Source: Pseudoflavonifractor sp. Marseille-P3106 (lineage in GTDB: Bacteria > Bacillota > Clostridia > Oscillospirales > Oscillospiraceae). From it: a stretch of 64,000 nucleotides of DNA. Position 1 is the stretch's first letter. Each line of letters starts with the position of its first letter. The stretch is from NCBI GenBank assembly GCA_900169975.1, contig LT827126.1:806001-870000 (forward strand), written 5' to 3'. The notes under the pieces were generated by a model, which was given only the letters and a program-made list of their open reading frames with translations, had not been told where the DNA came from and ran no database searches. This document shows, piece by piece, positions 15,600 to 22,321 of this stretch. The translations under genes and the position numbers were made by a program.

Positions 15600-16514
15600 T
15601 CACCTGCCTGCTGTTTCAATCCGGTACAGATACTCATAGCCATCTGCATTCGCATTGATTTTCGGTACGAAGAATGGCGTTCCCACCTTGCCCGAAGTTT
15701 CGATCTGTCGCTTCAAAAGAATGGCGCCACCGCCTACAAATACTACCTTGCAATATTGCAAGTCCAACATTCGCTCCCGCAACGTGCTGAACAGGTCATT
15801 GATAAATTCCTGCGCCATCTGTTCTGTCAGCCGTATGGCTGCTTCCGGATATTTGGTCTTTTTCCCCATCAAGATGGCATCCACATCTCCTTCATCCAAC
15901 AACAGGTCCAGTTCCGAATTCACCTTGGAACGCACCTTATTGTACAGCAGGATCACACCATTTTCTAACGAATCGCAGGAGGTAAGGTCAATCTCTCCGT
16001 TTTTCATCAGCAAATAGTCCGCAGTGAAACCACCAATATCCAGGATTACTGCTTTGGGTTCCTCCACAAGCGTGTGGAGCATGGTGGCCGCTGCTGCGTA
16101 AGCCTGGGGGAAACAAACCACATCCTCAATATAGATGGAGTACGGCTTGCCCTGCACCTCAAATTCTACCATTCCCTGCTGCCCAAAGTATTGTGTAAAC
16201 CGCTCCACTTGGGCGCCAAAGTGTGCCGGCGGCAACCCTACTGCCAGTTGGATACGCTGAACCTCTGAGGAATATGCGCCCCTCGCTTCAATCTCACCAG
16301 CCAAAGCAAATAGGGTCAGGATAAAAAAGCGCTCATCCTCCGTTTTATCTTTCCGATAAGGAATCCGCTCAGTAGACAGCGTATAGTAGGTATTCTGATA
16401 CCTCAGCACATTCTGTCCAAAGGGGCGGGTGACACTCTGCTTCAGACCGGACACAAAGGGGTTGCAATGAACCGTTTTAATTTGTTTGTTGCCATGATCA
16501 ACGCCAATAAGCAT
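15600..16514 (-). CDS. parM: ParM-like actin-family partition ATPase
   Basis: A 304-residue actin-like protein. Phosphate-1 motif LIGVDHGNKQIKTVHC is at residues 2-17, phosphate-2 AVILDIGGFTADYLLM is in the middle and the adenosine motif KVVFVGGGAILLKRQIE is near the end. Length and order fit Alp/ParM proteins of low-GC Gram-positive plasmids and large elements. It would form filaments that separate copies of the element, so the element probably exists as an extrachromosomal replicon at least part of the time. GGAGGCATTACAT precedes ATG 16514. Operon with parR. Confidence 0.88.
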   Translation of the reverse strand: MLIGVDHGNKQIKTVHCNPFVSGLKQSVTRPFGQNVLRYQNTYYTLSTERIPYRKDKTEDERFFILTLFALAGEIEARGAYSSEVQRIQLAVGLPPAHFGAQVERFTQYFGQQGMVEFEVQGKPYSIYIEDVVCFPQAYAAAATMLHTLVEEPKAVILDIGGFTADYLLMKNGEIDLTSCDSLENGVILLYNKVRSKVNSELDLLLDEGDVDAILMGKKTKYPEAAIRLTEQMAQEFINDLFSTLRERMLDLQYCKVVFVGGGAILLKRQIETSGKVGTPFFVPKINANADGYEYLYRIETAGR

Positions 16515-16548
16515 ATGTAATGCCTCCTTTTTGCTTTATACATATCCT

Positions 16549-16571
16549 TTACGCCTATATGACGCCTATTC
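16549..16571 (-). repeat. Two 11-bp repeats upstream of parM, candidate parC
   Basis: ATAGGCGT occurs twice in tandem exactly 11 bp apart (plus-strand ACGCCTAT at 16551 and 16562). ParR centromeres often consist of tandem ~11-bp repeats overlapping the parM promoter, so this could be a minimal centromere and autoregulatory operator. Confidence 0.5.
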
Positions 16572-16599
16572 TCAACAATCACACACTATTTTTCTGAAA

Positions 16600-16640
16600 A
16601 CAAAAAGCAGGAGACCCATCATAAAGGTTTCCCGCTTTTG
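16600..16640 (-). terminator. Rho-independent terminator after winged-helix gene
   Basis: On the minus strand AGCGGGAAACC pairs with GGTCTCCTGCT, then TTTTTGTTTT. It ends the MATE/KTR/DUF6440/winged-helix unit. Confidence 0.8.
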
Positions 16641-16681
16641 GCTGCTTCATAATGTGCGCAGCTAATATATATTTGATTGTT

Positions 16682-17116
16682 CTATTCTGCCATACCCTGC
16701 GGAACTTCAAATTTGTATCCGCTCCCCAAAACAGTACGGATATAACCCGCTTTCGGCATATCCGGAGTCAGTTTTCTGCGAATCTGACCAATGACGCTGG
16801 CAACAGCCGTTCCGCAGTTTTCACCATCCTCACCCCACACTTCTTCATAAATCTGCCCGGCAGAAAATACCCAGGATGGGTGGTTTGCCAAATATACCAA
16901 TGTTGCAAATTCCCGATGGGTCATAGAAATCAACTCACCGTTTCGATGTACCGTTCTCTCCTTCAGGCGAAGCTCCAAGCCAGGAAAAACAAGGGTATTA
17001 CAAGGGTGGGATGACACAATATGATCAAATCCTGGCTCGGCTGCAATAATCTCCATAATTTTGCCAAGTATATATTCTTCATGGTCTGTTACCGACAATA
17101 CAAAGATTTTTCCCAT
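16682..17116 (-). CDS. Orphan OmpR-type winged-helix protein, near-copy of 35646-36080
   Basis: A 144-residue protein with a receiver-like stub (MGKIFVLSVTDHEEYILGKIM) and a full Trans_reg_C winged helix (NGELISMTHREFATLVYLANHPS, VFSAGQIYEEVW, VIGQIRRKL, LGSGYKFEVPQ). No phosphoacceptor. It is almost identical to the protein at 35646, differing mainly in the SAGQIYEEVWGEDGEN segment, and more distant from those at 800 and 12303. AAAGGAGGGACAT precedes the ATG. It lies 55 nt after the DUF6440 gene on the same strand and before a terminator, so it is again the last gene of a cargo unit. Confidence 0.87.
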   Translation of the reverse strand: MGKIFVLSVTDHEEYILGKIMEIIAAEPGFDHIVSSHPCNTLVFPGLELRLKERTVHRNGELISMTHREFATLVYLANHPSWVFSAGQIYEEVWGEDGENCGTAVASVIGQIRRKLTPDMPKAGYIRTVLGSGYKFEVPQGMAE

Positions 17117-17171
17117 ATGTCCCTCCTTTGTTCATAATTAGAATGCTGATACCCTGCAGCCAATATAAAGT

Positions 17172-17336
17172 TTACTTGTTTACTTCAGTAATAACGATTG
17201 TTCCGTTTTTATCCAGCAAAGGTGTAATCCCCGTATCATGGACAAGGTAGTTTACACCTGTTTCGGTATCTACAACAATGCTCAAGGAAGTTCCCTGTGT
17301 ATAGATTGTTTCAAAGCGCTTTTCTCTGTTTGCCAT
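17172..17336 (-). CDS. DUF6440-like small protein
   Basis: A 54-residue soluble protein: MANREKRFETIYTQGTSLSIVV, then DTETGVNYLVHDTGITPLLDKNG. The order KRFE, DxxTGVNYL and TPLLDKDG is typical of DUF6440, small Firmicutes proteins of unknown function. AAAGGGG lies upstream of ATG 17336. A response-regulator-type promoter lies ~56 bp before the start, so it probably belongs to the regulon of the two-component system at 33.6-35.4 kb. It is too short for most gene callers. Confidence 0.78.
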   Translation of the reverse strand: MANREKRFETIYTQGTSLSIVVDTETGVNYLVHDTGITPLLDKNGTIVITEVNK

Positions 17337-17391
17337 AGTGATAACCCCTTTCCATGGTGTAAGGCATCAGCATTTCTAATTCATTATTTTC

Positions 17392-17423
17392 ATGATAAAG
17401 ATCAAATGTTGCAGAAATCTCCT
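17392..17423 (-). promoter_or_regulatory. Response-regulator-type promoter before DUF6440 gene
   Basis: Minus strand GGAGATTTCTGCAACATTTG, then TATCAT 10 nt after GCAAC. The upstream AAATGAAGCAATTCA block (about 17450-17465) matches that of the promoters at 30.7 and 33.2 kb. Confidence 0.65.
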
Positions 17424-17486
17424 AACCGCTTTCTTTTTTGGCAGGAAAACAGGCTGAATTGCTTCATTTTTGTAGCAATACAAGTT

Positions 17487-17702
17487 TTATCTCATTTCCG
17501 GTCGAAGAATAACCCGTTTGAATAAGAACATCGTTGCACCAAAATAGGTTAGGTAGATTGCACAGAATAACAGGATCGTTAAGGTCTCCTGTTTGCATTT
17601 CGGGTAATACAGCGGAAAATTGATAAGCTCTGTATCTTGACGAACTTTAAGTCTGGTCTTATTTCCGCATACAGGGCATAGAAGCCATACCATTCGATCC
17701 AT
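17487..17702 (-). CDS. Cysteine-rich KTR-type protein joined to a foreign membrane tail
   Basis: A 71-residue frame. Residues 1-37 match the cysteine-rich KTR domain of conjugative transposons (VWLLCPVCGNKTRLKVRQDT, NFPLYYPKCKQETL) with the CPxC and an altered second knuckle (YPKC instead of CPKC). After KQETL the usual KTR tail is missing. Instead a membrane helix and the tail FKRVILRPEMR follow, like the C-terminus of an FtsX-type permease. The frame is followed by the promoter that elsewhere lies behind permease genes, so this looks like a recombination join near 17590. The start ATG overlaps the MATE stop by 1 nt. Confidence 0.7.
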   Translation of the reverse strand: MDRMVWLLCPVCGNKTRLKVRQDTELINFPLYYPKCKQETLTILLFCAIYLTYFGATMFLFKRVILRPEMR

Positions 17703-19081
17703 CAAAGACTTCCTTCCTTGTGATTTGACTGAATGAGCGTTTTGTGTTCCCATTTCCTACTTATGAAATAGAGTAAGCCTACAATAGCAGGTAAAACAGG
17801 AGAAAGTGCCTGGCCGTAATAAATACCGGAAAATCCCATATTAAGTGCAAAAGCTAAAAGCCAGCTCACAGGTAAATGCACAATAACTGCGTCCAGTAAA
17901 GCGTTAATCATAGCAACATTTGCCGCGCCGACACCAATAGCAAAGGAATCCAAAGTGTACATAACAGCATAAATCAAACTATTGATACCGCAACAGATAC
18001 GCAGATAATAAATTCCATCGTTCACTACTTCCGGGCTGGTACTACCGAAAAGTAAAATCAATGGTTCAGCGAAAAGCTGTACGCCAATTACGACAACGAG
18101 CGTTACAGTAACATTCATTATTAAACTGATTTTTACCACCTTTCGGGCTCGCTCAATTTGTCCGGCTCCCATACACTGGCCCACCATCGCTGTTACTGCC
18201 TGTCCAATAGCCCAGCAGGGCATACCAGCAAAGGTGTTGATTTGCAAACCTACATTTGATGCGGCGGATACGGCTGTACCAAACTGATTAAGCATCCCCG
18301 TCACAAGCAGATAAGCGGTGTTGACTACGACCATTTGGATGGCTGTAGGCAGGCCAACTTTCACAATGGTGGCCAGCTTATCCCATTGAAGCGTAAACTT
18401 TCTATGATTTTCCATAGAGAAAAATGTCTTGCGCCGTTTCAAATAGAATAGAGAAATCACAAAAGAAATTCCTTGTGCGGTAATCGTTGCGTAAGCTGCT
18501 CCTGCCGTTCCCAATCCTAAAGGGCCCACCAAGATAATGTCTAAAATGATATTGATGACGGTAGCAATTCCCACAAAATAGAGGGGAGATTTAGAATCCC
18601 CCAGTCCCTTGAGCACAGAGCAGACAGCATTATATCCAAAGACGAATACAGTCCCACAGCAAATGATTTTCATATAAGCACAGGCCTCTTGATATGCGTC
18701 TGCTGGAACATTTAACATCTTGAATAACGGCTGATAGGTTGCCAAACTCACAATAGTCACAAGCAAAGAAGATACCAACGAAAGCAGGGCCAACATTTGA
18801 AAGGACTCTGCTTGCCCCCTTTTATCGTCTGCTCCCTTATATTGAGCAATCAACACGGCTCCGCCCATCGTCATGCCAATACAAATTGAATTGATGATAT
18901 AGCACAATTTAGAAGCGTTACCAACAGCCGCAAGGCCCGTATCTCCTACAATTTGGCCGACTACAAGCATATCTACTACATTGTAAAAAGATTGCAGTAT
19001 ATTTGCTAAAAGTAACGGGAGAGCGAAAACAGCCAATTTTTTCAGCACACTCCCGGTCAACAAACTTTGTTCTTCGGTCAT
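17702..19081 (-). CDS. MATE-family multidrug efflux transporter
   Basis: A 459-residue protein with 12 predicted helices in two homologous halves. The first half starts KLAVFALPLLLANILQSFYNVVDMLVVGQIVG, and the second contains VGLPTAIQMVVVNTAYLLVTGMLNQFG. Both are typical of Na+/H+-driven MATE exporters of drugs and cations. ATG 19081 was chosen because TTGGAGGAAATAG lies directly upstream. It is preceded by a leader with a short peptide and two terminator hairpins, an arrangement typical of ribosome-targeting antibiotic resistance genes, so expression is probably induced by stalled translation. It is followed by the KTR gene with overlap. Confidence 0.92.
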   Translation of the reverse strand: MTEEQSLLTGSVLKKLAVFALPLLLANILQSFYNVVDMLVVGQIVGDTGLAAVGNASKLCYIINSICIGMTMGGAVLIAQYKGADDKRGQAESFQMLALLSLVSSLLVTIVSLATYQPLFKMLNVPADAYQEACAYMKIICCGTVFVFGYNAVCSVLKGLGDSKSPLYFVGIATVINIILDIILVGPLGLGTAGAAYATITAQGISFVISLFYLKRRKTFFSMENHRKFTLQWDKLATIVKVGLPTAIQMVVVNTAYLLVTGMLNQFGTAVSAASNVGLQINTFAGMPCWAIGQAVTAMVGQCMGAGQIERARKVVKISLIMNVTVTLVVVIGVQLFAEPLILLFGSTSPEVVNDGIYYLRICCGINSLIYAVMYTLDSFAIGVGAANVAMINALLDAVIVHLPVSWLLAFALNMGFSGIYYGQALSPVLPAIVGLLYFISRKWEHKTLIQSNHKEGSL

Positions 19082-19095
19082 ATCTATTTCCTCCA

Positions 19096-19132
19096 AAAAG
19101 AAAAAGGGCACACTACATCATGTGTGCCCTTT
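19096..19132 (-). terminator. Attenuator hairpin directly before the MATE gene
   Basis: GGGCACAC pairs with GTGTGCCC, followed on the minus strand by TTTTTCTTTTT and then the MATE ribosome binding site. A terminator inside the leader implies conditional read-through. Confidence 0.82.
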
Positions 19133-19158
19133 GCATAATCACTTATAAACAAGCATAA

Positions 19159-19191
19159 CAAAAGGCCACAAACAAAACATTGTCTGTGGCC
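19159..19191 (-). terminator. Upstream hairpin of the MATE leader
   Basis: GGCCACA pairs with TGTGGCC, followed by TTTTGTTAT on the minus strand. It is the second of two tandem terminator-like hairpins in the leader. Confidence 0.72.
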
Positions 19192-19274
19192 TAAACAGTC
19201 AATAATCTATTGTTGATCTGATAAAAGGGTATAAAAACTAAAGACAGTCTGTTCTCTGCCTTGGCCTTTCCGCT

Positions 19275-19367
19275 TTATAGATCAACTTTCCAAAAAGGCT
19301 CCGCACAATGTTTCGTGGTATAAACTTGTGTGGAGCCGAAGTCAATACAAAATTTTCCGAACAACAT
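19275..19367 (-). CDS. Putative regulatory leader peptide of the MATE gene
   Basis: A 30-residue frame from ATG 19367 (site AGAGGTGAG) to TAA at 19275; an in-frame ATG at 19391 gives 38 residues. It ends KHCAEPFWKVDL. The coding sequence itself contains the inverted pair GGCTCCxCACAA / TTGTGxGGAGCC, so ribosome position would decide which hairpin forms. It lies between a strong promoter and two terminator hairpins before the exporter. Function is inferred from this layout. Confidence 0.6.
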   Translation of the reverse strand: MLFGKFCIDFGSTQVYTTKHCAEPFWKVDL

Positions 19368-19400
19368 CGTACTCACCTCTTGCACTGTCATATTAAATTT

Positions 19401-19429
19401 ATTTTAACCAGTTTTCCCTTTGATGTCAA
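19401..19429 (-). promoter_or_regulatory. Strong promoter of the MATE leader
   Basis: Minus strand TTGACA (19429-19424), a 17-nt spacer and TAAAAT (19406-19401). Consensus -35 and near-consensus -10, so transcription starts constitutively and control must be downstream. Confidence 0.85.
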
Positions 19430-19549
19430 GTAAACAAAAACCTCTAAAATTTCAGATTTCATAAAATTAAATAAGCCTTATATTTACAGGGTTCCTATTA
19501 GGAAGTAATCACAGAAACTTTGCTCCTCAACAAACGAAAAATAGTAAAC

Positions 19550-19966
19550 TTATATTTCTTCAACATCAATTACATTATATCCTCTTTGTTTTAATGCCTT
19601 TGCAAACAAGCCCATTCCAGGAATTAACTTCCCAGTGAAGCTACCATCATATATCTGATTAACGCCACAGGTAGGACTTCTGGATTGTAATATAACTAAA
19701 TCAATCTCTTCATTCTGAATTTTCGATAATGCAGTTGACACTGCTTTATCATATTCTAAACTAACATCATTTCCGTTTTCATCAACTACTCTCCCATTGA
19801 CAATTTCTGCGCAGGATCTGGGCGTTTCCATCCCTGCTAATACTTCCGGGCAGATAGAAATCACTTCTTTATCTTTTAAAAAATGGATAGCTGCTGAATT
19901 TTTGTTGTTTTTCCCATTATATTTACAGTTCTCCCCCATAATACAGGCACTAACCAATACCTTCAT
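19550..19966 (-). CDS. DUF523 family protein
   Basis: A 138-residue protein with the DUF523 pattern: VSACIMGENCKYNGKNN near the start, ISICPEVLAGMETPR in the middle, and ILQSRSPTCGVNQIYDGSFTGKLIPGMGLFAKAL. Several conserved Cys (residues 8, 13, 39 and 105 approximately) suggest metal or Fe-S binding; the biochemical role is unknown. ATG 19966 follows GAGGTGACAAAT. It starts a leftward run ahead of the MATE leader but is probably a separate unit, since a strong promoter follows. Confidence 0.85.
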   Translation of the reverse strand: MKVLVSACIMGENCKYNGKNNKNSAAIHFLKDKEVISICPEVLAGMETPRSCAEIVNGRVVDENGNDVSLEYDKAVSTALSKIQNEEIDLVILQSRSPTCGVNQIYDGSFTGKLIPGMGLFAKALKQRGYNVIDVEEI

Positions 19967-20087
19967 ATTTGTCACCTCAAATCCCAATGGTTTGCTCGTC
20001 CAATCCACAATAAAGTCTTTTAACGAATGGTTGAGACTGCCAATCTGTCAATGCACCATAGCCGGCAGCCCAAAAGCAAACTATGTG

Positions 20088-20264
20088 TTAAAGCAAACTT
20101 CCCTTTAATCCCTTTTTGAAAACTAATACGGCTCTTTCTGTTCCCCAAAATGACATTGTGACAAGGCGATAGCTCTCCTTTTCCATTTCCTCTATTTTGG
20201 CATTGATTTTCTCTGTTACATTTTCCACGGTAATTTCTTCTACTAATGCTGTCTGATACATCAT
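20088..20264 (-). CDS. Small 58-residue protein, unknown
   Basis: Tandem ATGs behind TAAGGAGGTAAAGCT start the frame. The product, MMYQTALVEEITVENVTEKI followed by NAKIEEMEKESYRLV and a hydrophobic TERAVLVFKKG end, is compact and amphipathic. It starts 12 nt after the stop of the SnoaL-like gene on the same strand, so they form an operon. No family was recognised; it resembles the small hypothetical proteins that often accompany stress genes in Clostridia. Confidence 0.65.
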   Translation of the reverse strand: MMYQTALVEEITVENVTEKINAKIEEMEKESYRLVTMSFWGTERAVLVFKKGLKGSLL

Positions 20265-20276
20265 AGCTTTACCTCC

Positions 20277-20687
20277 TTATACGGGCTTAATTAAATCATG
20301 CTCAAGCAATGTTTCAAATGTATTAACGTAACCGCCATGTTCCACTATTTTGCCGTTTATTACTTTGTCAATATCAACACCTGTAAACACCAGTTTTTTA
20401 TGTGTCGGTTTTATTCCCATCCATTCCCCTTCATGTGTACCTTCCATAAGAAATTCAGAAATTACATAATCGCCATCAGCAAACTGCCGTAATATTTTCA
20501 TCGTGTAATCCGGGTATGTCTTTTTTATAGCAACAAGATGTTCTCTCATACCTTCTAATCCCAATGGTACTTTTTCATTACCAATACTAAGGAGGCAGTC
20601 TTTCGACACATACTGGTGGAGTTCCTGCAATAAGTTTTTTGATACAACTGATTCATAGAAATACTTTACAATTTGTTTGTTTTCCAT
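20277..20687 (-). CDS. SnoaL/ester cyclase-like protein
   Basis: A 136-residue alpha+beta-barrel-type protein. The pattern ENKQIVKYFYESVVSKN, then GMREHLVAIKKTYPDYTMKI, GDYVISEFLMEGTHEGEW, GIKPTHKKLVFTGVDIDKV and IVEHGGYVNTFETLL is that of the SnoaL-like polyketide cyclase family within the NTF2 fold. Small-molecule binding or isomerase-like activity is usual; the substrate is unknown. The start at 20687 lies behind TAGGAT-like spacing with AGGAT. Followed by the 58-residue gene. Confidence 0.82.
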   Translation of the reverse strand: MENKQIVKYFYESVVSKNLLQELHQYVSKDCLLSIGNEKVPLGLEGMREHLVAIKKTYPDYTMKILRQFADGDYVISEFLMEGTHEGEWMGIKPTHKKLVFTGVDIDKVINGKIVEHGGYVNTFETLLEHDLIKPV

Positions 20688-20842
20688 TTATATTCTAATC
20701 CTCCATTTTGGAATTACAGTGTGATTTTACAAATCACTTTCACTCATGACCTGCGATACATTCTTGAATAAGTGGCAGGGGTTCTTTTTTTATAATAATG
20801 GCCTGCTTACAAACATAGGGAATTACATTGACCTATACACCT

Positions 20843-21262
20843 CTAAAACCAATTCGCCTTTTGACTTTTAAATTGAGGAGTACCGCCTTCCTGGTATGGA
20901 TTATAGGTATTGCGATTACACCCAAATTCTTTTAACGCCTTTATTCTATTATCCTCTGTCCATTCAACCAGCGAGATTCCATCAAATTCCTCTATACTTC
21001 CATTGTTCATTTCATTTTTGAAATACCACTCTACAATCGTTTGATCTCCCTTATGAAAAAATTGCTTGATTTCCCAAATAACCACCTTGCCACGGGTATT
21101 CCATTCCTGAAACCAATGCTTTACTGTTTTTCGGTTGTTATACTGGGGACTCCAGCTTTCTGTATAGATCACATCTTCTGTAAAAATATCATCAATGCCC
21201 ATATCCTGCTGATTGAGCCACATATCAAACCATAGTCGGATCGTTTTTTCTCGTTCATTCAT
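20843..21262 (-). CDS. NTF2/SnoaL-like protein
   Basis: A 139-residue protein: NEREKTIRLWFDMWLNQQDMGIDDIFTEDVIYTESWSPQY at the start, then VVIWEIKQFFHKGDQTIVEWYFKNEM and EFDGISLVEWTEDNRIKALKEFG. This is the NTF2-like fold used by SnoaL-type proteins. It is related only in fold to the protein at 20277. It starts 12 nt after the DUF2812 gene (GAGGTGTTTATATC site) and probably belongs to the PadR-DUF2812 operon. Confidence 0.8.
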   Translation of the reverse strand: MNEREKTIRLWFDMWLNQQDMGIDDIFTEDVIYTESWSPQYNNRKTVKHWFQEWNTRGKVVIWEIKQFFHKGDQTIVEWYFKNEMNNGSIEEFDGISLVEWTEDNRIKALKEFGCNRNTYNPYQEGGTPQFKSQKANWF

Positions 21263-21274
21263 GATATAAACACC

Positions 21275-21862
21275 TCACCATTCTCTTGTCTTACCTTCGC
21301 GTTTGTTTTGCACAACCTGGGTTTGATATACGAGAACAGGAATCAAAGAAACCAGGGCAAGTACACCAAAAACTGCCGAGCGATTTACAACCGCAAATAT
21401 TGCGAACATAAGCAGTATCAGCAACCACGGATTACGCAGATTTCTGTAATAGTTTTCCTTGTCCTCATAAGAAGTATGAAGTTCAAACGGCTTACCATCA
21501 TTATCTTTTTCTACGATCAACAGTTCCCGGTTAAAGGTCGTGGCATTTGTTGCTATGCGTCCGCCTTTTTCAGCCCATGGCCGTAGGCGCACTTTACCAA
21601 CAGAGTAGTTCAGGTTGATGTTTTTATAAAATACCTTGTAACCCATCCCCTCTAAAAACTCATGATAATCGGACGCGTTGGCCTTCGATTTTTGCCCGAT
21701 AAACTCCACACAGTATTTTACCTGATCTGGTTTACACTCCTCAAATTCATACAACATTTTTTCCGCCCAAATCAGACGATAGCCCTTTTCAGACATTTTA
21801 TTCAGCCAATGTTCCTGGGCAGTCAACAAACCGCCAAAGAAACGATAATACTTTTTGCTCAT
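21275..21862 (-). CDS. DUF2812 domain membrane protein
   Basis: A 195-residue protein. The soluble N-terminal ~130 residues (FGGLLTAQEHWLNKMSEKGYRLIWAEKMLYEFEECKPDQVKYCVEF) are the DUF2812 domain, then two membrane helices (about 145-160 and 163-182) and a short basic tail. DUF2812 genes are usually paired with PadR regulators in Firmicutes, exactly as here: the PadR stop overlaps its ATG by 4 nt. The regulator probably controls this membrane protein in response to an envelope-active compound. Confidence 0.87.
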   Translation of the reverse strand: MSKKYYRFFGGLLTAQEHWLNKMSEKGYRLIWAEKMLYEFEECKPDQVKYCVEFIGQKSKANASDYHEFLEGMGYKVFYKNINLNYSVGKVRLRPWAEKGGRIATNATTFNRELLIVEKDNDGKPFELHTSYEDKENYYRNLRNPWLLILLMFAIFAVVNRSAVFGVLALVSLIPVLVYQTQVVQNKREGKTREW

Positions 21863-22182
21863 ACCGCACCTCCAATAATTCCATTAGCCACGCCTACAAG
21901 TTCATTGAGCCTTATCAGTTCCTTTTCTGCAATTTCTTTTCCTTGCGTTGTAATGAGATATTCTTTTTTCCGTCCCGCACTATCTCCAAAAGGTGCAATC
22001 CAGCCTTTTTCCTGCAACGAGTTCAACGCACCATATAAAGTACCTGCCCCCAGCGTGAGCCGCCCTTTTGTACTATCTTCAATAAATTGCATGACAGCAT
22101 ATCCATGTTTCGGGGTATAGAGGGAGAGCAAAATAAAGAAGGTCACCTCTGTGAGCGCACCACCTTTCGCATTGTCTCGCAT
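21859..22182 (-). CDS. PadR-family transcriptional regulator
   Basis: A 107-residue winged-helix protein. It has the PadR core FFILLSLYTPKHGYAVMQFIEDSTKGRLTLGAGTLYGALNSLQEKGWI and GRKKEYLITTQGKEIAEKELIRL. The short C-terminal helix mediates dimerisation in the family. It precedes and overlaps the DUF2812 gene. A perfect 9-bp inverted repeat lies just upstream (22198-22234), the probable autoregulatory operator. The ligand is unknown. Confidence 0.92.
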   Translation of the reverse strand: MRDNAKGGALTEVTFFILLSLYTPKHGYAVMQFIEDSTKGRLTLGAGTLYGALNSLQEKGWIAPFGDSAGRKKEYLITTQGKEIAEKELIRLNELVGVANGIIGGAV

Positions 22183-22197
22183 AACACCTGCCTCCTT

Positions 22198-22234
22198 ATT
22201 ACGGTTACTGTAATAAATATATCACTAACCGTAA
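22198..22234 (-). promoter_or_regulatory. PadR operator candidate
   Basis: ATTACGGTTA and TAACCGTAAT form a perfect inverted repeat with a 17-bp AT-rich centre, 16 bp before the padR start and overlapping the expected promoter. Confidence 0.75.
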
Positions 22235-22283
22235 TAAAAGTCAATCCTGATCCAAAATATAACAGAACGGCAAACCTAAAGAA

Positions 22284-22308
22284 GCGGGGCAGCGCACTGC
22301 CGCCCCGC
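22284..22308 (-). terminator. Terminator at the end of the ABC permease cluster
   Basis: GCGGGGC pairs with GCCCCGC across an 11-nt loop, followed by TTCTTT on the minus strand. Confidence 0.75.
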
Positions 22309-22321
22309 CAATCCCAAAAGG

